Origin: Gemmataceae bacterium
GTDB taxonomy: Bacteria; Planctomycetota; Planctomycetia; Gemmatales; Gemmataceae
Reading direction: 5' to 3'
Assembly (NCBI GenBank): GCA_028288765.1
Contig: JAQGHQ010000257.1
Location: forward strand, 1-64,000
DNA length: 64,000 bases
Part shown: piece by piece, positions 44,301 to 52,065 of the stretch
Layout of the letters: each line of letters opens with the position of its first letter
Position numbering within the stretch: the stretch's first letter is position 1
Translations under genes and position numbers: made by a program
The notes under the pieces: model-generated
Told to the model about the DNA's origin: nothing
Seen by the model: only the letters and a program-made list of their open reading frames with translations
Databases searched by the model: none

Positions 44301-44857
44301 AGCCCTGGCACGTCCTCGGCGAGGAGCCGGGCGGGGGCGGGGCGGCGCGGTACGTCGATTCGTCGGTCGAGCGGGTGCAGGTGCGGGTCCGCGGGCTGAC
44401 CGACCCGCGGCACGTGGTGACGTGCAACGGCCGGCGGGTCCCACTCCACCCGACCGGGACGAACGGCGAGTTCGTGGCCGGGGTCCGGTTCCGGGCGTGG
44501 CAGCCGCCGAGCTGCCTGCACCCGACGGTCCCGGTCCACGCGCCGCTGGTGTTCGACGTCCTGGACATCTGGAACGACCGGAGCATCGGCGGCTGCACGT
44601 ACTACGTCGCCCACCCGGGCGGGAAGTCGTTCGACACGCTCCCGGTGAACGCGCTGGAGGCGGAGAGCCGGCGGGCCGCCCGGTTCTTCGCGTTCGGCCA
44701 CACCCCCGGTCCGGTCAGTGTCCCGGCGGCGGAGCTGAGCGCCGAGTTCCCACTTACTCTGGACCTTAGGCAACCCGAGCCGGTACAGTACCATCCGCCC
44801 GCCGCCCCCACCCAAACCGCGGTCGACCGCCGGGTCCGGACCGGGGTGGTAGAATAG
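41378..44857 (+). CDS. Transglutaminase-like protein fused to DUF2126
   Basis: 1159 residues in two parts. Residues 1-300 contain a bacterial transglutaminase N-terminal domain (ALTHTTRYRYDRPVTLLPHV) and the papain-like core with the full triad: Cys180 in LGRGSCRDSAWLL, His229 in DLHAWAEVYVPGAGWVG and Asp245 in LDPTSGL. From about residue 340 the COG4196/DUF2126 domain follows: RLTMGGEPTFVSIDDRDAPE, LLHFGEGKWYPGE, LPLDSLPW, DGRHTGTGGGNHVVVGG, SLVGFWTNHPSLSYLFSGLF. DUF2126 is of unknown activity and found almost only with these transglutaminases. A peptidase or amide-transfer role opposite the ATP-grasp ligase is predicted. Confidence 0.94.
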   Translation: MGIRVALTHTTRYRYDRPVTLLPHVVRLRPAPHARTPILSYSLTVEPAKHFLNWQQDPYSNHLARLVFLEPAAELAVTVDLVADLTTINPFGFFVDESAEMYPFAYDEVSTRELAPYLETLPPGPRLRDLIEATRQDGVKTVDYLVTLNRQVNQHVRYVIRLEPGVQTPEQTLDLGRGSCRDSAWLLVQLARHLGLAARFCSGYLIQLVADEKPLDGPEGPSADFTDLHAWAEVYVPGAGWVGLDPTSGLMAAEGHIPLACTADPQTAAPVTGSYTWSKLAGVDEDKVDEEFGHHMSVARLVEAPRVTKPYTEDQWRAVDALGRRVDADLREWDVRLTMGGEPTFVSIDDRDAPEWNTAALGPRKQRQGIELVKRLRDRFAPGGLLHFGEGKWYPGEPLPRWAFGCYWRRDGEPLWTDPDLVADEDTDYGFTADHARRFVATLAEVLGVDPRYAVPGFEDAWYYMWKERQLPANVDPLAAALDDPEERLRLARVFEAKLGSVVGYAFPLRKAFGPGSAWETGRWFLRKEHLFLFPGDSPMGLRLPLDSLPWEDPAVRQFVGERDPFAPRGPLPTFTRLQSRDGAPPDSPGRPEWFHRMAALGLGGDPNGAARRVPPFRGTGDATDAAGTNTVRTALCVEPRGGKLHVFMPPARFLEDYLELVAAVETTAADLKMPIRIEGYKPPSDHRLNQLSVTPDPGVIEVNIHPAHSWDECVQLTTAVYEDARQSRLAAEKFMLDGRHTGTGGGNHVVVGGPTPADSPFLRRPDLLKSLVGFWTNHPSLSYLFSGLFVGPTSQHPRADEARHDALRELDLAFAQVPPVREGAVPAWLVDRLFRNLLTDVTGNTHRAEFCVDKLFSPDTAEGRRGLLELRSFEMPPHARMSCAQQLLLRSLVAWFWRKPYDQKLVRWGTALHDRFMLPHFVAEDLTDALDEVRDRGGYPLDPAWFAPHVEFRFPVLGAVTHRGVNLELRTAIEPWHVLGEEPGGGGAARYVDSSVERVQVRVRGLTDPRHVVTCNGRRVPLHPTGTNGEFVAGVRFRAWQPPSCLHPTVPVHAPLVFDVLDIWNDRSIGGCTYYVAHPGGKSFDTLPVNALEAESRRAARFFAFGHTPGPVSVPAAELSAEFPLTLDLRQPEPVQYHPPAAPTQTAVDRRVRTGVVE

Positions 44858-44869
44858 GACCAGACGCCC

Positions 44870-44960
44870 TGTCACCCCTTCGGGGTGAGAGCGAACTGCC
44901 CCCGATTGGTTTTCACCCCGAAGGGGTGACAGCACTTAGCCCGGGGCAACGCCCCGGGCG
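44870..44960. repeat. Inverted repeat between the DUF2126 and ATP-grasp/alpha-E genes
   Basis: Perfect 19-base arms 44870-44888 and 44913-44931 (core tcaccccttcggggtga) followed at once by a self-complementary ccggggcaacgccccgg block ending near 44958. It starts about 12 bases after the upstream stop codon and ends about 25 bases before the next start. Confidence 0.8.
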
Positions 44961-44983
44961 GTTTCCCTGACGTTCCCTCCCTG

Positions 44984-47560
44984 ATGCCCAGCGGCCTCTC
45001 CCAAAGTTCGACCGATACCGACCCGGCGCCGCCCGGCCGGTTGGGGTACGAACCGCCCCCGGGGGGGTACGACGAGGCCGCCGACCCGGCCGCCCCCCGC
45101 CCGCACTGGGCCCCGTTCTTCGAATCGCTCGACGACCTCGGCCCGGCCGACCTCGGCCGGCGGTGGCGCGACGCCCAACAGCTGATCCGCGACAACGGGG
45201 TCACGTACAACGTGTACGGCGACCCCCGCGGGATCGCCCGCCCGTGGCAGCTCGACCCGATCCCGCTGCTCATCGCCCCCGCCGAGGCCGCCCACCTGGA
45301 AGCCGGCCTCGCCCAGCGGGGCAAGCTGCTCGAACTCGTCCTCGCCGACCTGTACGGCCCGCAACACCTCATCCGGGCGGGGCTGATCCCGCCCGAACTC
45401 GTCTTCCCGAACCCCGGCTTCCTGCGCCCGTGCCACGGGGTGAAGCCGCCCGGCGGGCGGTTCCTGCACCTCTACGCCGCGAACCTCGGCCGCGGCGGCG
45501 ACGGGCACTGGCGGGTCCTCGGGGACCGCACCCAGGCCCCGTCCGGCGCCGGCTACGCGCTGGAGAACCGGATCGTCATGACCCGGACGCTCCGGGAGGC
45601 GTTCCGCGACTGCCGGGTCCACCGGCTGGCCCCGTTCTTCCAGACATTCCGCGACACCCTCCGCGAGAGCGCCCCGCGGAACCGGGACAACCCGCGGGTC
45701 GTGCTGCTCACCCCGGGGCCGTACAACGAGACGTACTTCGAGCACGCGTACCTCGCCCGGTACCTCGGGTACACGCTCGTCGAGGGCGGCGACCTGACCG
45801 TCCGCGACAACCGCGTCTTCCTGAAAGTCCTCGGCGGGCTCCAGCCGGTCGACGTGATCTTCCGCCGGCTCGACGACGACTTCTGCGACCCGCTCGAGCT
45901 CCGCCCGGACTCGTTCCTCGGCGTCCCGGGGCTGACGCACGCGGTCCGGAGCGGGACCGTGGCGGTGGCGAACGCCCTGGGGACCGGGGTGCTCGAATCC
46001 CCGGCCCTGCTGGCGTACCTGCCCCGCCTCTGCCGGGACCTGTTGGGCGAAGACCTCCGGCTCGGGTCGGTCCCGACCTGGTGGTGCGGCGAGCCGGACG
46101 CCCTCCGGTACGTCCTCGACCACCTCGGCGACCTGGTGATCAAGCCGGCGTTCCCGGCGGCCCGGGTGGAGCCGGTGTTCCCGGAGGAGCTGGGCCGCGA
46201 GGACCGGGACAGGGTGGTCGACCGGCTGCGGGCCCGCCCGCGGGAGTACGTCGCCCAGGCCCGGCTCGACCTGTCCACCACCCCGGTCATGCACGACGGC
46301 CATCTCGTCCCCCGGAAGATGGTGCTCCGCACGTACCTGGCGGCCGACCGGGACGGGTTCACGATGATGCCCGGCGGGTTGACCCGGGTGAGCGCGGCGG
46401 CCGACACGATGGTCGTGTCGATGCAGCGGGGCGGGGGGAGCAAGGACACGTGGGTGCTCGCCGCCGGGCCGGTGAGCGAGTTCAGTCTGCTCCCGGCCGG
46501 CGGGCGGGTGGAACTGACCCGGGCCGGCGGCGACCTCCCGAGCCGGGCCGCCGACAACCTGTTCTGGCTCGGCCGGTACGCCGAGCGGGCGGAGGGCACC
46601 ACCCGGCTGCTGCGGGGCATCGCCGTCCGGCTGGCCGAGCGGTCCGGGCTCGCGGAGGTGCCGGAGATGCTCGCCCTCCTGCGGGCGCTCGGGCTGCACA
46701 GCAACCCGCCCACGGTCGAGACCGACGGCGACCCCGCCGACCGGGTGATCCCGGCGGTGTTCGACCGGACCCACCCGGTCAGTCTGGCGTCGGCCGTCCG
46801 CGGGGTCCGCCGGGTGGCGGCGGTCGTCCGCGACCTGATCTCGATCGACATGTGGCGGGTGCTGAACGGGCTGGGCGACTTCCCCGACGACCCCGCCGCC
46901 GTGTACGGGGAAGACGGCCCGACCGCGGCCGACGTCCTCGACCTGTTGAACCGGACGGTGATCACGCTGGCGGCGTTCGGCGGGCTGGCGGTGGACAGCA
47001 TGACCCGGGCGGCCGGCTGGCGGTTCCTGGACATGGGCCGGAAGCTGGAACGGGCGCTGCACACGCTCGCCATGCTGAAGGGGACGCTGGTCCGGCCGGC
47101 CCGGCAGGAGGGCCCGGTGCTCGACGCGGTCCTCGAGGTGGCCGACAGCGGGATGACTTACCGCCGGCGGTACCTGAGCAGCCTGCGGGCGGAGGCGGTC
47201 CTCGACCTGCTGGTGGCCGACGAGACGAACCCGCGGTCGCTGGCGTCCCAGCTCGCGGCCCTGGCGGACGACGTGGACCACCTGCCCCGGCCGGCCCGCG
47301 GGGCCGGCCGCGCGCCGGAGCAGCGGCTCGCGCTGCACGCCCTGAGCGTGGTCCGGCTGGCGGAGGCGGAGAAGCTGGCCGTGGTGGCCGACGGGGCCCG
47401 GCCCGCGCTCGCGGAGCTGCTCGACCACGTCGGGGCGCTCCTCACCGCGCTCTCCGACGCGATCACCCAGCAGTACCTGACCCACCTCCAGACGTCGCGG
47501 CACCTGGCCACCACGGACCCGGACCGCCGGACCGCCGCGGACTCGGGCGGCCGGCTGTAG
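44984..47560 (+). CDS. Circularly permuted ATP-grasp / alpha-E fusion protein
   Basis: 858 residues joining in one chain the two activities encoded separately at the left end of the cluster. Residues 70-500 are ATP-grasp: DNGVTYNVYGDPRGIARPW, IPLLIAPAEAAHLEAGLAQR, GDRTQAPSGAGYALENRIVM, LLTPGPYNETYFEHAYLARY, VDVIFRRLDDDFCDP, GVPGLTHAVRSGTVAVANAL, and GGGSKDTWVLAAG. Residues about 520-840 are alpha-E: LPSRAADNLFWLGRYAERAE and later IDMWRVLNGLGDFPDD. The first 45 residues are Pro-rich. Relative to the separate ATP-grasp gene it is a second, diverged ligase, so the locus encodes two different ATP-dependent amide-bond formers. Confidence 0.93.
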   Translation: MPSGLSQSSTDTDPAPPGRLGYEPPPGGYDEAADPAAPRPHWAPFFESLDDLGPADLGRRWRDAQQLIRDNGVTYNVYGDPRGIARPWQLDPIPLLIAPAEAAHLEAGLAQRGKLLELVLADLYGPQHLIRAGLIPPELVFPNPGFLRPCHGVKPPGGRFLHLYAANLGRGGDGHWRVLGDRTQAPSGAGYALENRIVMTRTLREAFRDCRVHRLAPFFQTFRDTLRESAPRNRDNPRVVLLTPGPYNETYFEHAYLARYLGYTLVEGGDLTVRDNRVFLKVLGGLQPVDVIFRRLDDDFCDPLELRPDSFLGVPGLTHAVRSGTVAVANALGTGVLESPALLAYLPRLCRDLLGEDLRLGSVPTWWCGEPDALRYVLDHLGDLVIKPAFPAARVEPVFPEELGREDRDRVVDRLRARPREYVAQARLDLSTTPVMHDGHLVPRKMVLRTYLAADRDGFTMMPGGLTRVSAAADTMVVSMQRGGGSKDTWVLAAGPVSEFSLLPAGGRVELTRAGGDLPSRAADNLFWLGRYAERAEGTTRLLRGIAVRLAERSGLAEVPEMLALLRALGLHSNPPTVETDGDPADRVIPAVFDRTHPVSLASAVRGVRRVAAVVRDLISIDMWRVLNGLGDFPDDPAAVYGEDGPTAADVLDLLNRTVITLAAFGGLAVDSMTRAAGWRFLDMGRKLERALHTLAMLKGTLVRPARQEGPVLDAVLEVADSGMTYRRRYLSSLRAEAVLDLLVADETNPRSLASQLAALADDVDHLPRPARGAGRAPEQRLALHALSVVRLAEAEKLAVVADGARPALAELLDHVGALLTALSDAITQQYLTHLQTSRHLATTDPDRRTAADSGGRL

Positions 47561-47638
47561 CGTTCGTTCCCAGTGCTCCCGCCCGGGGTTAATTGCAGGC
47601 GCGTGTGGACCCGTATCGGTCCCCGCAGCCGCGTAGGT

Positions 47639-47772
47639 GCCCAGGGCTCACGCCCGGGCTACGATCGAACGCCCCTCCGGGGCTTCAGAATCGGGGCGTG
47701 GACGTTCCACAATTGTGTGCTTTTTAGCCCCGGAGGGGCGTTCGATCGTAGCCCAGGGCGTGAGCCCTGGGC
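47639..47772. repeat. Long near-perfect hairpin before the second transglutaminase gene
   Basis: Arms of 46 and 47 bases (47639-47684 and 47726-47772) match except for a one-base indel; the core is gatcgaacgcccctccgggg. The loop is about 41 bases. It lies between the end of the fusion gene and the start of the last transglutaminase gene. Confidence 0.8.
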
Positions 47773-47791
47773 GGCTACCGGACGGAAAGTC

Positions 47792-48679
47792 ATGACCCGC
47801 TACCTCATCACTCACGTCACGACGTACGACTACGGCGAGGCCGTCTCGCTGTGCCAGAACGTCGCGCATCTCGCGCCCCGGCCGTGCCACCGGCAGCGGG
47901 CCGAGCAGTCGGTCCTGTCCATCACCCCCGACCCGGCGGTGATCGAGGACCGGGTCGACTACTTCGGCAACCCGGTCAGCTACTTCACCATCCAGGAGCC
48001 GCACCGCGAACTGACGGTCCGGGTGACCCACCGGGTCACCCTTCAGCCGGGGGCCGCCCCGGACCCGCAGGCCACCCCGCCGTGGGAGACGGTCCGCGAC
48101 CGGCTCACCCAGGACCGGGACGCGGCCTGGCTGGACGCCTACCAGTACGTGTTCGACTCCCGGTACGCCGCGGCCGACGCGCGGTACGCCGCGTACGCGG
48201 CCCCGTCGTTCGCCCCCGGCCGGCCGATTCTCGCCGCCGCCCTCGACCTCACCCGCCGCGTCCACGCCGAGTTCGTCTACGACCCGCGGGCGACCACCAT
48301 CGCCACCCCCGTCGCCGAGGTGTTCGAGAACCGCCGCGGGGTGTGCCAGGACTTCGCCCACTTCCAGCTCGCCTGCCTCCGGTCGCTCGGGCTCGCGGCC
48401 CGGTACGTCAGCGGGTACCTCTCGACCGTCCCGCCGCCCGGCCGGCCCCGGCTGGTCGGGGCGGACGCGACCCACGCCTGGGTCAGCCTGTTCTGCGGGG
48501 ACGCCGGGTGGGTGGACCTCGACCCGACGAACGACCAGATCCCCGGCGACCGGCACGTCCTGATCGCCTGGGGCCGGGATTACGAGGACGTGAGCCCGCT
48601 CAAAGGGGTGATCCTCGGCGGCGGGCGGCACGCCGTCCGGGTGGCGGTGGACGTGCGGCCGGAGCCGGCGGACGTGTAG
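47792..48679 (+). CDS. Transglutaminase-like protein
   Basis: 295 residues from ATG 47792; upstream in-frame sequence belongs to the palindromic repeat. An N-terminal Bact_transglu_N domain (LITHVTTYDYGEAVSLCQNV) precedes the transglutaminase-like core with a complete Cys-His-Asp triad: Cys185 in RRGVCQDFAHFQLAC, His228 in ATHAWVSLF and Asp244 in WVDLDPTNDQ, followed by HVLIAWGRDYEDVSPLKGVI, a segment typical of this cluster-associated group. It has no signal peptide. It is the last gene of the five-gene block and is followed by a bidirectional terminator. Confidence 0.93.
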   Translation: MTRYLITHVTTYDYGEAVSLCQNVAHLAPRPCHRQRAEQSVLSITPDPAVIEDRVDYFGNPVSYFTIQEPHRELTVRVTHRVTLQPGAAPDPQATPPWETVRDRLTQDRDAAWLDAYQYVFDSRYAAADARYAAYAAPSFAPGRPILAAALDLTRRVHAEFVYDPRATTIATPVAEVFENRRGVCQDFAHFQLACLRSLGLAARYVSGYLSTVPPPGRPRLVGADATHAWVSLFCGDAGWVDLDPTNDQIPGDRHVLIAWGRDYEDVSPLKGVILGGGRHAVRVAVDVRPEPADV

Positions 48680-48765
48680 GGCCGGCTGTGCCGGCCGGGC
48701 GGAAGTAGCCGGGCTCCGCGTGGAGTATCAACGGCCCCCGGCAATCCTTCCCCACCGGAACTGAA

Positions 48766-48797
48766 CGACCCACCCCCGATCGTCCGGGGGTGGGTCG
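48766..48797. terminator. Bidirectional terminator at the end of the ATP-grasp/transglutaminase cluster
   Basis: A perfect 13-base stem (cgacccacccccg and cgggggtgggtcg) with a six-base loop lies between the convergent transglutaminase gene and the small secreted-protein gene. Confidence 0.6.
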
Positions 48798-48819
48798 GTT
48801 GTCCGGCAATCCGGGTCGG

Positions 48820-49245
48820 TCAGATCTCGTCGGCCCCGTCGAGCCCACCATCGACCACGCCGACCGGGAACCAGAACACGACCCATTCGTTGTCGAACGG
48901 GCAGTAGAAGGCATACCCGACGAACCAGATCGCGTTCAGGTCCGTGTCTTCATCGACATTCGCGCCCGCATCGGTCAGGTGCTTCTTGTTCTGGGTCTTG
49001 ACCTTCTTCGTCGAGACCCGGTCCGTCACGTCCTTGCCGTTCTTGTGGACGACGAGCCCGGCCACCTTCCCGTTCTTCACGTTCGCGTGCGGGGCGTGGC
49101 CGTGCTTGGTGGTCCCCAGGTGAACGTGACCGTTCTGGGTTCCCTTGATCCTGGCGTGACCGTCGTGGTGTCGGTCCGCGAGAGCGACCCCGCCGAGGGC
49201 GGCGACCAGGGCGACGGCGGCGGTCATGGCGAACGGGCGGAACAT
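48820..49245 (-). CDS. Small His/Lys-rich secreted protein
   Basis: 141 residues from the ATG at 49245, which directly precedes a signal peptide (MFRPFAMTAAVALVAALGGVALA). The mature half is rich in His and Gly (DRHHDGHARI, HVHLGTTKHGHAPHAN) and Lys, possibly metal-binding; the C-terminal half is aromatic and acidic (AIWFVGYAFYCPFDNEW, ending GLDGADEI). No family recognised. It faces the transglutaminase gene and precedes, on its own strand, nothing obviously related. Confidence 0.6.
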   Translation of the reverse strand: MFRPFAMTAAVALVAALGGVALADRHHDGHARIKGTQNGHVHLGTTKHGHAPHANVKNGKVAGLVVHKNGKDVTDRVSTKKVKTQNKKHLTDAGANVDEDTDLNAIWFVGYAFYCPFDNEWVVFWFPVGVVDGGLDGADEI

Positions 49246-49513
49246 GTTGTGTACTCCATTGCGGCGTTCGTGACCGGGGTCGTGAGGGCCGGCTTCCCCG
49301 ATTCGGGTCGGCTTTCTCAGCCTCTTCTCACCTCTCGGCCTGGTGCCACCAGAACGCAGACCGCCCCGGAACTTGCGGGGCGGTTGGAAGAATTCTCGAA
49401 GGCGGGTGTGACCCACGGCCGGGGCGGGTCTTCTCCCGGGACCGCGGGCCTCTTGCCCGCCCGGATTCCCGAAGACCGCCGTGGAACGACGCGGATGCTA
49501 TAAAAACAACCAA

Positions 49514-50626
49514 TCACGAGACCAATTTTTCTGTCTCTTGCCGCTGTTCCGGCTGGGCGCGCAAGGCCCACACCGTCTCGTGAACGAACTCCAGCTTGCC
49601 TATGGCCGGGCCGGTCAGGACGAACGGGTACACGTCGGGCTGGCCGAGCCCGCGGGTCAGGTTGTTCAGCATGTACGTCAGCGGCAACCAGCTCGCCATC
49701 AGCTCGTCGAACGACTCCGGGTCGTCGTCCAGCGGGTCCGGGATCGTCCGCAGGGCAGGGTCGCCGGGGCGGGGCGGGCGGAGCCGGACCCCGCACGCCG
49801 CCGCCGTCTCGAGGGTGTCCACGATGTGCAGGTAGTGGGCCCACGTCTCGGCCCAGTCCTCCCACGGGTGGCTGCTCGCGTAGGCGCTCACGAACCGGTC
49901 GCGCCAGTCCGGCGGCGGCCCGTCCGCGTGGTACTTCTTCAGGGCCTCGGCGTAGTCCGCCTGCTCGTTCCCGAACCGCTCCCGGAACCCCGCCGACCGG
50001 TCGGAATCCCGGATCAGCCGGTCCCAGTAGTAGTGCCCGCTCTCGTGCCGGAAGTGGCCGAGCAGGGTGCGGTACGTCTCCCGGAACTGGACCCGGACCC
50101 GCTCCCGCTCGGCGTCGTCGGCCTCGGCGACGTTCACCGTGATCACCCCGTCCGCGTGGCCGGTCAGCACCCGCGGGGCGGCCGGATCGTCCGGATCCGC
50201 CCGGAACTCGAACGCCAGCCCGCCGTCCGGGTCATCGGTCTTGTTCGACACCGGCAGCCGGAGGGCGAGGAGGGTGTACACCAGCCGACGTTTCGCCGCT
50301 TCCAGCTTGTACCACCGCTCCCGCTGTCCCACCGTGGTCAGGTCCGGGACGACCCGGGTGAGCCGACAGGAGGTGCAAAACGGGTTCGGGTCTTCGGCCG
50401 GAACGGCCCAGTTACAGACGCTCTCGGTGGAATAGTTCCGGCACAGCCGGTAGGTCCGGCCGGCGGCCCGGGCGATGGGCGTCTTCCACCGGTCGCCCCC
50501 GGCCGGGTCGAGCGACCCGGTCACCCCGAGGTCGGGCAGGAAGGCGAGCGGGTGGTCACAGCTCACGCACCGGACGTTCTCGAAGAACGCCAGGTGGCGG
50601 CAGTGGTCGCAGCGAAAGACCTTCAT
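49514..50626 (-). CDS. Zinc-ribbon-containing putative zinc metallopeptidase (COG4307 type)
   Basis: 370 residues. The N terminus holds a zinc ribbon (FRCDHCRHLAFFENVRCVSC, four Cys) and a second Cys-rich segment (CNWAVPAEDPNPFCTSC, about residues 71-87). The peptidase domain has the zinc-binding HExxH (His194-Glu-Ser-Gly-His198 in LLGHFRHESGHYYWDRLI) and, later, HPWEDWAETWAHYLHIVDT, which supplies a plausible third ligand. This matches the COG4307/zinc-binding metallopeptidase family. These proteins are often neighbours of transglutaminase/ATP-grasp genes, and here the gene begins about 2 kb after that cluster on the other strand, so a functional link is suggested only by position. Confidence 0.85.
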   Translation of the reverse strand: MKVFRCDHCRHLAFFENVRCVSCDHPLAFLPDLGVTGSLDPAGGDRWKTPIARAAGRTYRLCRNYSTESVCNWAVPAEDPNPFCTSCRLTRVVPDLTTVGQRERWYKLEAAKRRLVYTLLALRLPVSNKTDDPDGGLAFEFRADPDDPAAPRVLTGHADGVITVNVAEADDAERERVRVQFRETYRTLLGHFRHESGHYYWDRLIRDSDRSAGFRERFGNEQADYAEALKKYHADGPPPDWRDRFVSAYASSHPWEDWAETWAHYLHIVDTLETAAACGVRLRPPRPGDPALRTIPDPLDDDPESFDELMASWLPLTYMLNNLTRGLGQPDVYPFVLTGPAIGKLEFVHETVWALRAQPEQRQETEKLVS

Positions 50627-50772
50627 CGTCGTGCCGGTGGGGAAAAGGGTCCGGGGACCAAGCCGGCAAGGATAGGCGAACCGCGTGCCAATGTCCGGCC
50701 GGCCCGGATGATGGGCCGGAAACGCACACAGGCGGCCCGGCCGCCTGTGTCACACCCCCACACCGATCAGCG

Positions 50773-52065
50773 TCACACCGCGGCCATGACCAGCGCGCCG
50801 TTCTGGCCGCCGAACCCGAAGCTCGTGGACAGCCCGAACTTCACCTTCCCCTCCCGGGCGGTGTTCGGGATGTAGTCCAGGTCGCAGGCCGGGTCCGGGT
50901 TCGTCAGGTTGATCGTCGGCGGGTACACCTGGCTGTGCAGGCTCAGCGCCAGGGCCGCCGCCTCGATCGCCCCGCTCGCCCCGATCGAGTGCCCGATCAT
51001 CGACTTGATCGACGACAGCTGGACCTTCCGGGCGTGGTCCCCGAACACCCGCTTCACCGCCGCCGTCTCCATCGCGTCGTTCAGCTTCGTGCTCGTCCCG
51101 TGGGCGTTGATGTACCCCACGTCCCGGAAGTCGACCTCGGCCTCGGTCAGGGCCGATTCGATCGCCCGGGCCCCGCCCCGCCCCTCGGGGTCCGGCTTGG
51201 TCACCGAGTACGCGTCGAAGGTGCTCCCCCAGCCCCGGACCTCGGCGTAGATCCGGGCGTTCCGGGCCTTCGCCCGCTCGTACTCCTCCAGCACCAGGAC
51301 CGCCGCCCCCTCGCTGATCACGAACCCGTCCCGGAGCCGGTCGAACGGCCGCGACCGCTCCTCCGGCGGCCGGTTCTCGGTCCGGCTCAGGGTGCCGAGG
51401 GCGGTGTACGCCAGGAGCATGAGCGGGTCGATCCGGCTGTCCGCCCCGCCGCAGAGCATCACGTCCGCGTCGCCCCGCGACACCAGCCGGAACCCCTCCC
51501 CGACGGCCTGGGTGCCGGCCACGCACGCGGTCACCACGGTGTTGTTCGGCCCCTGGCAGTTGAACGCCATCGAGATGTGCGCGGCCGCCATGTTCGGCAG
51601 GTACTTGAGCAGCCAGAGGGGGAACAACTGGGCGTCCCCGCGGCCCGGGTCGGGCAGCTTGGTCTCGTCGAACCGGCCGTCCTCGTGAACCGCCCGGGCG
51701 AGGAGCGGGGCGAGTTCGCCCAGGTCCATCGGGACCAGCCCGGTCCCCATTACCACGCCCAGCCGTTCCGGGTCCGCCGTGGCGATGTCGACCCCGCTGT
51801 CCGCCACGGCCAGCCCGGCCGCCCCGATCCCGAACCGGGCGGCCCGGCCCATCACCTTCACCGATTTGCGGAACCGGTCCGGAATGAACGGTTCTGGGTC
51901 GAAGTCGTGGACCTCACCGGCCACCCGGATCGGGTGGTTAGACGCGTCGAAGGACCGGATCGGCCCGATCCCGCTGTGGCCGTCGACACACGCCTGCCAG
52001 AACTCGTCCTTCCCGATCCCGTTCGGGGCGACGACACCCACCCCGGTAATTACCACCCTGCGCAT
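50773..52065 (-). CDS. 3-oxoacyl-ACP synthase, KAS II (FabF) type
   Basis: 430 residues. The catalytic triad of beta-ketoacyl synthases is intact: nucleophile Cys181 in VVTACVAGTQAVG, His322 in NAHGTSTKLND and His359 in SMIGHSIGASG; GTGLVPMD near residue 108 and C-terminal STSFGFGGQNGALV also fit FabF. It condenses malonyl-ACP with acyl-ACP in fatty acid elongation. It is alone: no fabG, fabD or acyl carrier protein gene follows, so it could be a specialised KAS (for example in a secondary pathway). The gene name is not given because housekeeping FabF cannot be told from paralogues here. Confidence 0.93.
   Translation of the reverse strand: MRRVVITGVGVVAPNGIGKDEFWQACVDGHSGIGPIRSFDASNHPIRVAGEVHDFDPEPFIPDRFRKSVKVMGRAARFGIGAAGLAVADSGVDIATADPERLGVVMGTGLVPMDLGELAPLLARAVHEDGRFDETKLPDPGRGDAQLFPLWLLKYLPNMAAAHISMAFNCQGPNNTVVTACVAGTQAVGEGFRLVSRGDADVMLCGGADSRIDPLMLLAYTALGTLSRTENRPPEERSRPFDRLRDGFVISEGAAVLVLEEYERAKARNARIYAEVRGWGSTFDAYSVTKPDPEGRGGARAIESALTEAEVDFRDVGYINAHGTSTKLNDAMETAAVKRVFGDHARKVQLSSIKSMIGHSIGASGAIEAAALALSLHSQVYPPTINLTNPDPACDLDYIPNTAREGKVKFGLSTSFGFGGQNGALVMAAV

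Noticed and set aside
41281-44769. 1162-codon plus-strand frame overlapping the DUF2126 gene
   Set aside because: Frame-shifted Arg/Pro/Gly-rich shadow; the DUF2126 frame carries all recognised motifs.
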